DNA from: Ipomoea triloba
Lineage: Eukaryota > Streptophyta > Magnoliopsida > Solanales > Convolvulaceae
Reading direction: 5' to 3'
Assembly: GCF_003576645.1 (NCBI RefSeq)
Contig: NC_044917.1
Coordinates: 7,843,110 to 7,907,109 of the forward strand
DNA: 64,000 nt
A program made the translations under genes and the position numbers. Below, piece by piece: positions 1-11,297 of the stretch (the first letter of the stretch is position 1; the number at the start of each line of letters is the position of its first letter). The notes below the pieces were generated by a model. It searched no databases, was not told the origin of the DNA, and worked only from the letters and a program-made list of their open reading frames with translations.

Positions 1-498
1 GTTTAAAAAAAAACATTATAGCACTAATTACCAATCTATCACAAGTCAAACTAGACTTACTATTATTTAGAGCTCAAACCCGAGCCTACCTAAATTCGAG
101 TCCGTCTCAACTTATTTACATCCTTAAATTGAAGACTTCAAACTAAATTCAAGAAGAGAAGAACTTAACAAATGAATCCTTTAAAAGTAAGTACTTCAAG
201 TCTTCAACCAAGTTAATAATAAAAATTATGAAACTTTACACCTTGAAATTATTTTCTCAGTTTGAAAGTTTGTATAGGATGAATAATTGGTCAAACTAAC
301 TTATCAAAAGGAATGCCAAAATCCAAACATTACAAGTACTTGTTAGTCTTATCAACAAAAACTCTGAGGAGTGAATCTTCAAAATAATCAACTTTGAAGC
401 CAAACATAGAAATCATTAGTTGCATTACTTGTTAGGTAAAAACCAATGTTAGTTATTTGGCCTTTTATAAAAATACTATCCAAAACACTGCAGAGCTT
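1..498. other. AT-rich intergenic DNA downstream of the kinase gene
   Basis: I see no coding potential, RNA gene or clear transposon end here. The stretch lies 3' of the minus-strand kinase, so its right part probably holds the kinase 3' UTR. No clear polyadenylation signal could be singled out in this AT-rich sequence. Confidence 0.5.
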
Positions 499-2247
499 TT
501 AGTCTTTTTCTCTAACTTCAGCAGGCTCACTGCTTTCATGTTTTTCAACATTACTTTCACTCCCTGGAGGCAATGACTTGGCTGCTCCTTCTTCTTCCTG
601 GCCGCCCTCGCCCTCCGCTTTCCTGTTCCCCGACAGGAACTCGAGAGCGGTGACTACGTCGCTGATGAATGGCCGCGTGTCTGCTTCCTCTTGTAGACAC
701 ATTGCTGCAACTGCAAGAGCCTGATACAGTCCCTTTGTTGGGTAGTTCCCTTGCAGCAATGGATCCACCATTAAGTGAAATTTCTGTTTGTCTTTGAACA
801 ATGGTTGAGCCTGCAGTTCTAGAGTTGAGTACAATAATATGTATTTATAGAGCTGCAGAGATTTCTTGGAGTGTATATATAGTAATGGATGTTGAGCATA
901 AATATAATATAAACATAAATGCAGTCCAACTATTAGCTTAGACTTTTAGTTGAGATGGAGCAAGTACCCACAAAACCAAGTTCTGTTCTTCACTTGGTCT
1001 AGCGTTATCGATGACTCTTCTTCCCGTGATCATCTCCAGGAACACGACCCCAAAGCTGTAAACGTCGGACTTGGTGGAAAGTTGACCAGTGGAGGCATAT
1101 TCAGGCGCGCAATAGCCATAGGTACCCATGACCCTGGTAGAGACGTGCGTTTGATCCCCGGTTGGACCTAGCTTGGCTAACCCAAAATCAGAAAGCTTAG
1201 CATCGAAGTTTTTGTCTAGAAGTACATTGGATGCTTTGAAGTCGCGGTAAATTACTGGAGGATTGGCTGTTTCGTGTAGGTATTCGAGCCCTCTTGCTGC
1301 TCCCTCGGCTATTTTCATCCTCGTTTTCCAATCTAGATGCGGTTTACCAGGTTTCAGGTCTGAAAACATAAAAAAACATAAGCTTTATGGTTCAGATATG
1401 TTCACTATAGTCCCTGAAAATGAAGGTAAGATTTGGTGTGAAGTGTAGTTGGATTTAAATACCAAGAAGATGATCTTCGAGGCAGCCATTTTCCAGGAAC
1501 TCGTATACTAATATGCGCTCTTCGCCATCACAGCAGTATCCAATCAAGTTTACAAGGTTAGGGTGGTGGAGAAGACTCAGCAGTAGAACTTCCACAAGGA
1601 ACTCCCTATTTCCCTGAAAACCATTTCTGTTAAGCTGTTTGACTGCAATATCCTGAATGACATCAAAATGCAGAAGAACAAAAAAAAAAAAACAGGTTAA
1701 TAATGTCCTTGACAACATTTTCAATCTGAAGAGGATTTAAATTGGAAAGGATTGTGAGGGTACAATACAATATTTTTGGTTTCTAGGTGGCCTTTGTACA
1801 CCTTGCCAAAACCTCCTTCACCAAGCAAGAAATCAGGGTTAAACTTTTGGGTTGTGTCATTCAATTCCTGGAATGTAAAAGCCTGGGCTGAAATATTCCC
1901 TTTTCCAAATTTTCCTACTTCTTCAGCTATATACTTTCTCCTGTTGCTATCTGCATTGCCATTCAAATCCATTCGTGCAAAATAAGCCAGACCAATTTGT
2001 TTCATCACATCACATCAGATATATCAAATAAAAGAATGGCTTTAATTGGCATTACAGAAATGATGCTTTTCTTGCATTTCATCACAAGTTTCTGTTGATA
2101 ATGAGATGAAGAGATGTAATTACCAGATTTTAAAGAAATATTGGCAAATGAAGTCAGGGTCATGCCTCTGAAATCATGAATGCTGCCCTCTCTCAACGCT
2201 TTATCGGTTGTGTCCTCTCCCGTGCAACAAGAGAAGCAATCCAACAT
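499..2247 (-). CDS. Receptor-like cytoplasmic kinase, RLCK-VII / PBS1-like (PBL) type
   Basis: Cytoplasmic Ser/Thr kinase of the family that relays signals from plasma-membrane immune and developmental receptors. Five exons on the minus strand: 2124-2247, 1769-1950, 1463-1652, 968-1359 and 499-810. All junctions are GT-AG and the phases agree, giving 399 residues. The P-loop GEGGFG is at about residues 85-90, the ATP-anchoring lysine (IAVK) at about 107, the catalytic RD at about 204-205 (YRDFK) and DFG at about 223-225. The APE-equivalent CAPEY follows. RD in the catalytic loop makes it an active-type kinase. The start is the ATG at 2247 (MLDCFSCC): an in-frame TAA lies about 45 bases upstream and no earlier in-frame ATG exists. 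There is no Gly2, so no N-myristoylation, but the Cys cluster at residues 4-8 is a plausible S-acylation site. The acidic tail after the kinase domain is low complexity. Which PBL orthologue it is remains open; the CFSCC start resembles the PBL23/24 group. Confidence 0.93.
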
Positions 2248-3190
2248 TTTCAGTACTCTCCCAGATGCAGCATTGGCCAAAACATGTGTTTATAATCCTG
2301 GGAATGCTCAGTAGATGTCCTTATTTCTGGAAATCCACTCATGCAATAAGAACATCATTACAACCTCGGATTCCTGTCAAGACACATCAATACCTCTAAA
2401 ACATTCTAGTTTTTGTTTTTTCTAGTATTCCAGGATTTGGAAGCAAATGAAAATGTTTCCATAATATCTGTTTTGCTTCCTCTCCCTCCTCACATAGAAT
2501 TTCTGTATGGACTTTTGACATTGTCAATTTTTCTTCTTCTTTTTTTTTTTTTTCTTTTTCTTCCCAAAAAAATAAGGAGAATAAAAAAACATTGTTTAGC
2601 CAGTGAAAATAGGAATTCTATCATGGTCCAAGTGTACAATCCTGTATGCTACATAAATAGGGGTCCAGCAGATTCTGTGGATCACCCCATATTTCCCTTT
2701 CCTACACACAACTTTCTATATTATGCTTTATGCAATGAAGGAGCCTTCCATTCAATATGTTTGGAGCCAAAGAAAATATTTCATTTCTATCATTGCTCTA
2801 TGCAGAATCAAATTAATTTTTTTTTCTCAAGAAAAATTAAAACAGAAGGGTAGCCTCAATACCAACTAACTGGTTCTTGATTTGCTATCAAGTTTCATCA
2901 AATGCAATTATGGCCAATGGACATAGATTATCAGTTTATCACCAGAACCACAAGCCCTCTTTCCACAAATTACAGCTAAAGGCAGAATACATATCACAGA
3001 AGATCAGAAAACCCAACTACTCAGTACTCCTCACAAATTACTCTTTTTAAAAAAAAAATAAAAAAAATAACTAAAAAAACCTGCAGCTACTACCCGTGGG
3101 TATTCAATGGGTAAACCTCGCCTTGTAATCATGGTTGCATTAGGCGCTAGCTTAGGCTGTCTAAGTGACGACCTATAAAAACAAAAAAAT
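2248..3190. other. Upstream region of the kinase gene
   Basis: No conserved coding sequence is recognised. Short open frames here have no domain. There is a pyrimidine-rich tract near 2535-2570. The kinase promoter and 5' UTR should lie in the left part. Confidence 0.4.
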
Positions 3191-3204
3191 AGTGCATGTG
3201 TGTG

Positions 3205-3610
3205 GTATATATATATATATATATATATAGGAAGGTTCCTATGAGATCACTGTTAGATTGTGAGATCAAATCTTGTGCATTAATTTAATAAATTTTAATG
3301 GTCTAGATTGATTGACACACCCACTCCGTTCGCACATATTTAATCACCGTTTGCACACACTCCAACTTGGAATCTTAATCAATCTAGACCATTAAAATAT
3401 TGTGTCAAATCTTGTACATCAATCTAAAATTTTTTAATAGTCTAGATTGATTGACACACTCATTCCGTTCGCACACATTTAATCATCGTTCGCACACACT
3501 TAATCACCGTTTGCACACACTTCAACTTGGACCACATTAAGTGCAATTGAAAGTTGAGTTACTAAATTGAGAAAATGCCATAATCGAAGGACCATTTTGA
3601 GACTCTATAT
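3205..3610. repeat. MITE-like repeat with a TA-rich edge and an internal duplication
   Basis: The left edge is a TA run (about 3210-3229) followed by AGGAAGGTTCC. Inside, a block of about 100 bases containing GATTGATTGACACAC, CCGTTCGCACA and TTTGCACACACT occurs twice (about 3300-3370 and 3430-3530). The right end reads TCTATATATAAATATA. The layout resembles the TA-flanked repeat at 45.3-45.7 kb, but I could not pair clean terminal repeats. Confidence 0.4.
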
Positions 3611-3639
3611 ATAAATATAATAAAACAATTAATAAGGCT

Positions 3640-3800
3640 GACTTGCTCGAGTTAACTCAGCTAACTCTACCGAGTTGAGCGAGTTAACTCGGCCAAGTCG
3701 GCCGCCAACTCAACCTAGTCGGCCGAGTTAGGTGCTAGGCAGCCGCCTAGGTAGCAATTCGCCTCGGCCTAGTGGTGCCTAGGCGGCCTATTTTTGTAAC
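3640..3800. repeat. GC-rich palindromic repeat with GCCTAGGCGG cores
   Basis: An island of GAGTTAACTC, GTCGGCCGAGTT, GCCGCCTAGG and GCCTAGGCGGCC motifs in AT-rich DNA. The same GCCTAGGCG vocabulary recurs at 43.48-43.99 kb, so this is a dispersed repeat family. The class is unknown. Confidence 0.45.
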
Positions 3801-4890
3801 AGTGCTTGTAACCCTAGCTAGCAAAGTACCACGGGGAGGTAAATCAGCTTAGAATGTCCATAATTGACCAGCTCTAACCAGGAAGGTCGTTCCTGGTAAG
3901 AGTTGAACTTGTAATCTTGTGGTTACCAAGTTACCCACAAATTACTTTTTTTGTCCTTACATTTTGTTGAGTTTGTCTCATATAGGTATTAGGAATATGA
4001 GTTTTTCTCATATAAGAAATATGAGTGGGGTTAAACCAATTGTAGAGGGATTAGATGCCTATAAATACAGGTGTAGTATCACAATCCTTGTCTTCTTTAC
4101 TTTATGTCATTATTATTGTTTCTTGTTCTTGTTAATCTCAACACATTTAAAGGATTGTTGAAAGAAAAATATAACACAATACATTACAATGGAAAGTATA
4201 ATCAAATTAAAAGTTAATGACTAAATATGAAACTTGTCAACTATTATATAGTGTGATGACACATGTTACCATTTCAACTGGGTGGTCAAGGATTGAATCA
4301 GGATGGTGAGAACATTGAGAAAGTATAAAACATATACTACCTTGTAAAGAATCATTAGTGTTTCAAAATTTTTTTTGAAACTACTAGCATACTAAAAGTG
4401 AAGTTAACTTTTAATGGAGGAGCAATGGAGAAGGAAGGGAAATGAAGACATCAACTTCTTGACTGTTGAGCAGCTTGGTAGCTAGCCACATTATAGTAAA
4501 TATAAACCACAGGATTCCTGAATTGGGCAGGACAATCATGAATATATAGCATTTATCATTTTGTAATATTTGGAATTGGACAACTGGATGGCCACCACTA
4601 ATGAATAATTTAATTTTCACCAATCCCTCACCTTCTGCTTAAGAGAAAAACATTGATTTTTTTCAGAAAATAATACTTTGTTCACTAACTTTGTAACATC
4701 TTCACTAGTATGTATTAGAAATTTTAAGCAAAAAGGGAAGAATAAGCATCAAGTTTATACTATCACTATTGACCATTCATCTTCAAATACCCACAGTCAC
4801 TATTTGAGTGCTAGAATGAGAAGAGAAAGTATAGTTGGATAGAAGCACCATTGCTTCAATATGAGTTTCAGATCCTATTGTCACTAATTA
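3801..4890. other. Intergenic DNA
   Basis: AT-rich sequence with no supported gene or clear transposon boundary. The part next to 4890 is the likely 3' UTR of the mobile-domain gene on the minus strand. Confidence 0.4.
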
Positions 4891-6834
4891 TTAGCTATGT
4901 TTGTTTTTTAGACAAGCTATTAACTTCTCAAGCCTGGAAATTCTAGCTTCAATTTCATCTGGTCCTGGAATCTTACTTCCATTTAGGCAATCCCTTTGCT
5001 CTTCTTTTGTCAATCTCAAGTCTTCCATTTCTGCCTCTGCAGATTCATGGTGTTTCTCAACAGCTACTAATCTGGGCCTTGGAGGAAACCCAGGAGGACC
5101 ATCAGAAGATAGCAAGTTCTCCTTATTTCTTTTCTGTATTTTACTATCCTGCAATACCTCAGAAGAGTTATCATTGTCATTTGGAAATACAAGATCATCA
5201 TACTCCACTTTTACCGGATAATGCTCGAGATGAAATCCAGCATGCCCATCAAAACAAGATGAAATTTTCTCATTGGCATTGTGGTCATTCCCTTCTAAAA
5301 CATTGGTTTTGGGAGGAAAACCTGGTGGAACATTATCAAGCCCATTTTCTACTTTCTCATTAATGACATTACTGTTCTTTTGTTTGGAGTTTTTCAGAAA
5401 TCTCTTTGCTTCCCTTGGACTTCTTCTACCTTGCAACATGCCCTGATTAGCATCAAATGGAAGCAACAACACAGATTTCCTCCACCATTCCAAATACCTT
5501 GCTGTTACATCAGATTCCAGCAACCTAGGTGGGATATTCACCATTCCGATTGGCCTGCTATATTCACACCAAGCAACTTCACCAGGTTTATTCGAACGAG
5601 GGATCCATTCGGGAATGTCTTGATCAAACCCAAACTGCATAGCTACCCGGTTAGGGCGATATGGTTCATTGCAATCTACCCCAACAAGTTGAGACACCCT
5701 TAAGCAGTACATAAAAGACTTGAGTTCTTCACTCAAATCCTCCCCAAACTGTTCTTTTTCCTTGTAGAACTTGGGGATTTTCCAATTATCTACAGCCAAT
5801 ACATATGGCCTCCACAGAAATGTCTCTGCAGCAGAGTCAATACTTGTCCTCACATTCATACTCTTACTAAAATCTTTCAGATTATGCCATCTAGCTAATC
5901 TCACCTCCCCTGGTTCAATGCAATTTGGAGGTGGCCTCAATGGAATTATCCTCTCCCAACCCCAAATTTGCACAAACTGCAAGGGTGCCCCAAGTGTGAG
6001 TGCAAAAACATCACACTCACAATTTTCCCCAGATGAAGAAATCATTTCCATAGTTTCTCTCAATAAACTCATATCCCTATATATGCTACACAGAACAGGT
6101 GGAGCAAGTGCAATCCTGATCCCTCGAGCTAGGCGAACCGCGACAGGGAAAACATCTTTGTCAATCTTGTCAAGATTATTCCCCGGAAAAACAAACCTGG
6201 ACAGCCAGAGTGATAGGAACGCCTCGTGCTCGATATCACTCCCACTGTCCATGAAAAGTTTCAGCCATTTAGCATGATTATCTAGCTTCAATCTTTCCAA
6301 ATCGTGTCGTGATCTTTCAAGGCTGTTTTGGGTTTCTTTCAAGTCAGGTTCTTGAAGAGTGAACAATGTTACAGGGCCGCCCAAAATAGAGAAGCCTCCA
6401 AGAACCATTATGTCTTCTAGAGTGATAGTGGCTTCTCCCCAGGCGAACACGAAGGTGTTCGTCTGGGAACACCATCTCTCCGCTAGCCCCAAAACCAGTT
6501 TTTCATTTCTGTGGATTTTATACACAGAACCCATGATGGCTTCATCGATCCCAGCTGATTTCCACACAGAGAGATGTTTGGCACGCATGGAAGTGACCCA
6601 TTTCCTCCACAAATTTGGCGGGCCCCTCCACCCACAGAATGACAGCTCAAGAGGCCACTCTGCTTCGGAGGAGAATGGCAAGGAAGGGAGCTTTGGCCTC
6701 TGGCCGTCAATGGCGAAAGCTGTGGGTTTTAGAAACCGGGCAGGTCTGAAGATTGGCGAACCGCCTGTGGGTGATACCATTAACTCCTCTCTCTCCTCAA
6801 AGATGGAGTCTTTGGATGACCCTTCCTCCTCCAT
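4891..6834 (-). CDS. Plant mobile domain (PMD) protein, 'aminotransferase-like' type
   Basis: Single-exon frame of 647 residues starting at the ATG at 6834. The region from about residue 70 to 480 has plant mobile domain hallmarks: a WxxWV-x-x-M block, the ERWCSQTNTFVFAWGEATIT segment, LEDIMVLGGFSILGGPV, and WGWERIIPLRP further on. This domain is shared by cellular genes such as MAIN/MAIL and by Mu-like and gypsy transposons. Reported roles of the cellular members are in silencing and genome stability. After the domain lie two VPPGFPP/GPPGFPP motifs (about residues 504 and 577) and a short C-terminal helix rich in E, R, L and K that could be a coiled coil. The frame is long and uninterrupted, and I see no transposase next to it, so it looks like a domesticated cellular gene. 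The 'aminotransferase-like' or 'phosphatase 7 long form' names used in databases are historical, and I see no such catalytic motifs. Confidence 0.85.
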   Translation of the reverse strand: MEEEGSSKDSIFEEREELMVSPTGGSPIFRPARFLKPTAFAIDGQRPKLPSLPFSSEAEWPLELSFCGWRGPPNLWRKWVTSMRAKHLSVWKSAGIDEAIMGSVYKIHRNEKLVLGLAERWCSQTNTFVFAWGEATITLEDIMVLGGFSILGGPVTLFTLQEPDLKETQNSLERSRHDLERLKLDNHAKWLKLFMDSGSDIEHEAFLSLWLSRFVFPGNNLDKIDKDVFPVAVRLARGIRIALAPPVLCSIYRDMSLLRETMEMISSSGENCECDVFALTLGAPLQFVQIWGWERIIPLRPPPNCIEPGEVRLARWHNLKDFSKSMNVRTSIDSAAETFLWRPYVLAVDNWKIPKFYKEKEQFGEDLSEELKSFMYCLRVSQLVGVDCNEPYRPNRVAMQFGFDQDIPEWIPRSNKPGEVAWCEYSRPIGMVNIPPRLLESDVTARYLEWWRKSVLLLPFDANQGMLQGRRSPREAKRFLKNSKQKNSNVINEKVENGLDNVPPGFPPKTNVLEGNDHNANEKISSCFDGHAGFHLEHYPVKVEYDDLVFPNDNDNSSEVLQDSKIQKRNKENLLSSDGPPGFPPRPRLVAVEKHHESAEAEMEDLRLTKEEQRDCLNGSKIPGPDEIEARISRLEKLIACLKNKHS

Positions 6835-7594
6835 TGTTTGCTGTTTCAGGGTAGCTAGCTCTGCTGATTCTTGGGCACCACGTTTCCCTTACTACAAATA
6901 GATACATGTACTGGTGTACCCCACTTTTCCTTTTACTCCATGAATGCGGTGTGCTAGAAAAAGTGGTGGTGACGGGTTAGACCATATTTATCCTTGCAAT
7001 TTGTGGCATTATAGTGCAATAGAATATGGTTGGTAAAAAAAACAGTAGACTTTTATATTCAGATAGTTTCTTCAAGTTTTCAAAATAAGAAAGAATTACA
7101 AATATTATTTATGCGTAACTTCAAGTGTTGATCAACCTAAATGGATAAATTAAATTAGACAACTTGCTGTCGGTATAATTTACTGAATGAATGTACTGCA
7201 ACTATTAATTCCTTCAGATTGCACTTGATAGCGAACTTATAATTATATAAGTTCAAATTCATGCAAGTTAAAATATATATGAAATGGGTACAAATATCAT
7301 CTTAATTAATTCGAGACAAATTTAAGTAATCATAGAATTAATTGAAAAACCTGTTGCATCTCTACTTTATACTCTCATCATTTTCATTAAATTGCACCAC
7401 GACATATGAAGACTAGTGGACTACATTTCTTTTTCATTTTCGATCTTTTGTTCTTGAGTTCTATTACATGAACTTTTAAATTTCTCTCTAATATAATGGC
7501 ATTGATAAACTATTTTTTTTCATATAAATTCTACAAATAACTACATCAAAATTTTGAGTAGAAAGTCGTTATGAACAGATTACTCTTGTGCTTC
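6835..7594. other. Upstream region of the mobile-domain gene and intergenic DNA
   Basis: No coding sequence is supported. The first 100-200 bases upstream of 6834 should carry the promoter, but no clear TATA box could be assigned. Confidence 0.4.
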
Positions 7595-7670
7595 AATAGG
7601 TATGTTGAGAAAGTCGTTATGAACAGATACTGCATTGTAATAGAGTTAGTAGTATTAAAAAAAAAAAAAG
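7595..7670 (+). mobile_element. 3' end of a tRNA-derived SINE (truncated)
   Basis: The sequence runs GGTATGTTGAGAAAGTCGTT, then GCATTGTAATAGAGTTAGTAG and ends in a run of A. The same tail, with small changes, ends the SINE split by the CACTA element (27542-27593) and, inverted, the full SINE at 29999-30149. The 5' half with the A and B boxes is missing. A 20-base segment (GAAAGTCGTTATGAACAGAT) is repeated at 7561 and 7609. Confidence 0.6.
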
Positions 7671-9340
7671 AGTATATATAATATTTTAATTTGTTTTTTT
7701 TTTCCAAGGAATTTTGAATCAGCCATGCTATGCCGATTGCCGTACATCGTACATTCGTACCAATCCGAACTTTTCTGTTTTATCGGCACACAAATAATAT
7801 GTCCATCATTATATTCTATACCAGGTAGGTAAAAGAAAATGAAAATCATGCTACTGTATTAAAAATGAATTTATAAAAAGTGTCAAATAGTTACGGAGTA
7901 TTTTAATTAATTAACTAAATAATACGGAGTATAATTGATCATTGAACTTTAAAAATTTATAATTAAATTATCAAACATTATAAAAATTTTGTGGTTAACT
8001 TTTATAATGTAACCATTTCACTCTAAGTAATAATTGCTAAGTGTTGGGAAGAAAATGTTACTTCACAATGGAAATCACAAATACACTTGTACAAGATAAT
8101 ACATAATAGTCTAAAAATAAATATCAACACATGAAAAACACGATTTACGTGAAAAACTCAAAATCAAAAAAAAAAAAATCACAGAACCACCAATAACAAA
8201 GTTTTTTTCAATATAACAAATCTCAAGTATAAATATTCAGACTGTCACATGAGCTATACATCCATAAATCATTAATACATCACATGCTAAAAGGAATAAT
8301 ACCTTGTACGAAAATACTTAAAAGATATCTTAAATAAATATAAGCTGACCTTTAAAATATTTGATGAAGATCACTAGCAGCAATACCAAAAGATGAAGGA
8401 GAAAGAAAATGGATGGATTCCTCCTTCCTTCTGCCGAAAATGAGAGTGAAGATAAGAAGAAAAAAAAGGTTTTCCATTGAATGAGTACTGCCTGCTTCTC
8501 TCTAATTATTGTTCACTTTTTCTTGCCCCACAATTCTGAGAAACCACTAGCTTCCTCAAGATTATTTATTTATTTATTTATTTATTTTTGGTGGAAAGAG
8601 CTTCCTCAAGAAGCTAACTAACAAATAAGCATAAAAGAAATATGGATTTTGTCCAAATTGGACTATTACCGAAGTCCAACCCAACACTATTTTCAATTTG
8701 AGTCAATGATTGGCATGAAAACAATTAAGGGATAAAAAATAATTTTATAATTAATCCCAAATTTTCTCCTTCCTTTCTCTTTCTAATCACTTCCACAGTT
8801 CCACTACATCATATTTTAACAAAAATAAGAAGTTTTCATGATTTTAGATGAAAATAGGAAGATTTTAAAACTTAAAAAAAAATTAATTAATTTCCCATAT
8901 ACATGTTAGCAAGCGCTAGTTAGGAATGCATAGCCCATGTGTTTCATATTCATACTTTACACTTTACAGATACCTACCAGCATTGTTGGAGTTGGAGTAA
9001 GTTTTGTGTTACATCTCAGGATTAGAACCCAAATCTAGATTTGAAAATATGAGCAAATCAAGGCAACGAAACTGATAAATCAAACTTATCTTCATAATCC
9101 AGAGTCAGGTGAACAGAAAGAACACGATGCTTGAAAAGACAAATAAATCACTCAGAACCAAGCTCTCATCAACACTCAACAGTGTATCAGTCCACTTCTA
9201 TGAAAGAAATAATGAACATACACACGAGTCAAAATTCAATGGCTGAATGTTTGTTCTTCTATAATCAAGAACTTAAGCAAATTATATATGATACAAACAA
9301 AGCAATAAAATTTGCTAATATAAGCTGCAAAAAGAGCAAA
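7671..9340. other. Gene-free AT-rich DNA
   Basis: No supported gene. It contains a short TTTA microsatellite near 8564-8587. TACGGAGTA-type motifs (near 7895 and 7922) are probably decayed MITE ends. Confidence 0.4.
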
Positions 9341-9344
9341 TTAT

Positions 9345-9897
9345 TGATGAGAATTGTGTTTCTGCATTCACATCAATAGATTACACAAGATAGATAAATT
9401 TGAAGACAACTCATAATAGAATTACACAACTCCTAAGGTTCACGGGACACAATCCTTAGTGGGATGAATCTGAAGGTTCACGGGACACAATCTGAAGCTT
9501 GTCACGAAGAAAAGCAAACCTTGAAGCAGGCATCGGTTTAGTGAAGATATCAGCCAACTAATCCTTAGTGGGATGAATCTACCCTGAAGCTCACAAGAAG
9601 TAACCTTGTCACAAACAAAGTGATAATCAATCTCAAACATGTTTAGTCCTAACATGAACTACAAGATTGGAACACATGTATGTCGCCCCCAAATTGTCAC
9701 CACAGCCTCGGAGGAGCAGATAAAGAAACACCTGAACTCACACAACAGAGATACAACCCAAGTCACTTCCGCAAACACATTAGCAAAGGCCTTATACCAA
9801 ATGAGAACTGTATTTCTGTATTCACATCAATAGATTATACAAGATAGATAAATATATACAGAAGACTACTCATAATAGAATTACACAACTCCTAAAA
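9345..9897 (-). mobile_element. Ty1/copia retrotransposon remnant between two direct repeats
   Basis: On the minus strand, 9440-9655 encodes scrambled pieces of the copia RNase H C-terminus: an EIDYHFVCDKV block (family pattern 'I-(D/E)-YHFVR-(D/E)-KV') and, in another frame, VADIFTKPMPASRFAF-like sequence. A fragment with GTTCACGGGACACAATC and AGTGGGATGAATCT occurs twice (about 9437-9500 and 9560-9580), a local rearrangement. The core is flanked by direct repeats of about 90 bases (about 9345-9437 and 9803-9897), both containing CACATCAATAGATTA and AGAATTACACAACTCCTAA. These are probably LTR-derived. The element is dead; no gag, integrase or full RT is visible. Confidence 0.7.
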
Positions 9898-10689
9898 CTA
9901 TAGAGTGCTAACATTATTAAACTTCATTGTAAACTAATTAATTTCAATGACCAGCCCTTCAAAAAGTTCAGCACAATCTTTTTTTCTCAAAAGGTTGAAT
10001 CCCTAGTCTCAAGAATCCTCAGGGCTGGGAATGTGATTCATGGTAACCCAACTAAACACAAAAGTATGCTAGAAGTTTAATTTCTGTGCACAAAGAGTCT
10101 CACTTTTAGGGGTTGTTTTCAAACTACCGCTAGTGAAACTAAATTCTTAGTCTTTCTTTCAAACTTCATACCTATGACCAAGAGTCCCAAAGTTCAGCAC
10201 AATCTTTTCAAGAAGAAATGGAGCAATAACCGGAAAAGGAATCATAAAATGGCAGAATTCACAGTAGCAATTTTATAGAAAAAACACATCCCTCAGTACT
10301 TCATTTCTCATCAAGAATAATCAGGCTACTTTTAACGTCAAAATGTACTGAGAAATTCATCATAGGGATGAAGGGAAACAAATGGTTAAACGAATTCTTT
10401 AAAAATACATAACTACATTTAAGCGTTTCTGGATGAAAAGAGCTAAACCAAACCCCTCAGAATTTAAATTTATCCTCAATGCATAACATTCAGTCCACTA
10501 CTTTTAACATTGATTGAAAACATTCTTCATAGGGGCGGACAGTGACTAGAAAATCAGATTTCGGATCCATAATATACCCAAAGAAATCAACTTCTAAAGC
10601 ACGAGAAACAAATTGATTCAGAGTATAATAATCCTCATTAACCAAATCTATTCTAGAAATGACTAAACGAGAGCACAAACAAACAGGAA

Positions 10690-10690
<1 letters not shown>
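9898..10690. other. Gene-free DNA next to the copia remnant
   Basis: No gene is supported. The sequence could be further copia decay. The minus-strand open frame at 10490-10678 has no recognisable domain. Confidence 0.35.

Positions 10691-10759
<69 letters not shown>
10691..10759 (+). repeat. 69-base A homopolymer
   Basis: An uninterrupted run of 69 A. It could be a retroposon tail or an expanded microsatellite, and its length is unlikely to be exact in an assembly. The flanks (AACAGGAAC to the left, GGAGAAGATTGG to the right) do not show a SINE or LINE 3' end that I recognise. Confidence 0.9.
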
Positions 10760-10761
<2 letters not shown>

Positions 10762-11177
10762 AGAAGATTGGAGCAAATGGAGAGCAGCTTTATGCAATAA
10801 AGCGAAACGACGTGCATATAAATAGAAGGCACAGGTTAATCAATGAAGAAATTGAAGAGGGTGGCCGACGGCGTTCCCCGTAGTGATGGGTGTGTTAGGG
10901 TTTGAAGCTTAACTATATAGTAAGGGTGACTGCGGTCTGCGGTACAATTATCTGTTTGGATACAAAGAATTTATCAGAGTAGAGGCTTATAGTATTCCAA
11001 TACTAATAAATTTTGAGGAATTTTTGTAAAAGTAATTATGAAAGTGCAATGTAATAAAGTCAGTTATATTAAAAAAAAAAATGAAAGAGAGGATGAGAAT
11101 GAATTGAAAAATAACAAAATCAAAATACAAATTTAAAAAATAAATAAATAATCTAATAATTTATGCTCCCAGTTGAA

Positions 11178-11297
11178 TTTGCATCTCACATGTTGTGACT
11201 TGTGAGGCATGTATCCTCACCTCACTGTCAAAAACTATTTGCATTTCACATGTTGTGACTTGTGAGGCATGTATCCTCACCTCACTGTCAAAAACTT
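11178..11297. repeat. Tandem duplication, 60-bp unit, two copies
   Basis: Units at 11178-11237 and 11238-11297 both begin TTTGCAT-(C/T)-TCACATGTTG and end CTCACTGTCAAAAACT. They differ at only one or two bases, so the duplication is recent. I see no function. Confidence 0.9.

Noticed and set aside
2248..2280. N-terminal extension of the kinase to position 2280
   Set aside because: The codon at 2280 is TTG, not ATG. A TAA lies just upstream in frame. The first real ATG is at 2247.
10659..10883. Lysine-rich open frame
   Set aside because: It is a translation of the A homopolymer.
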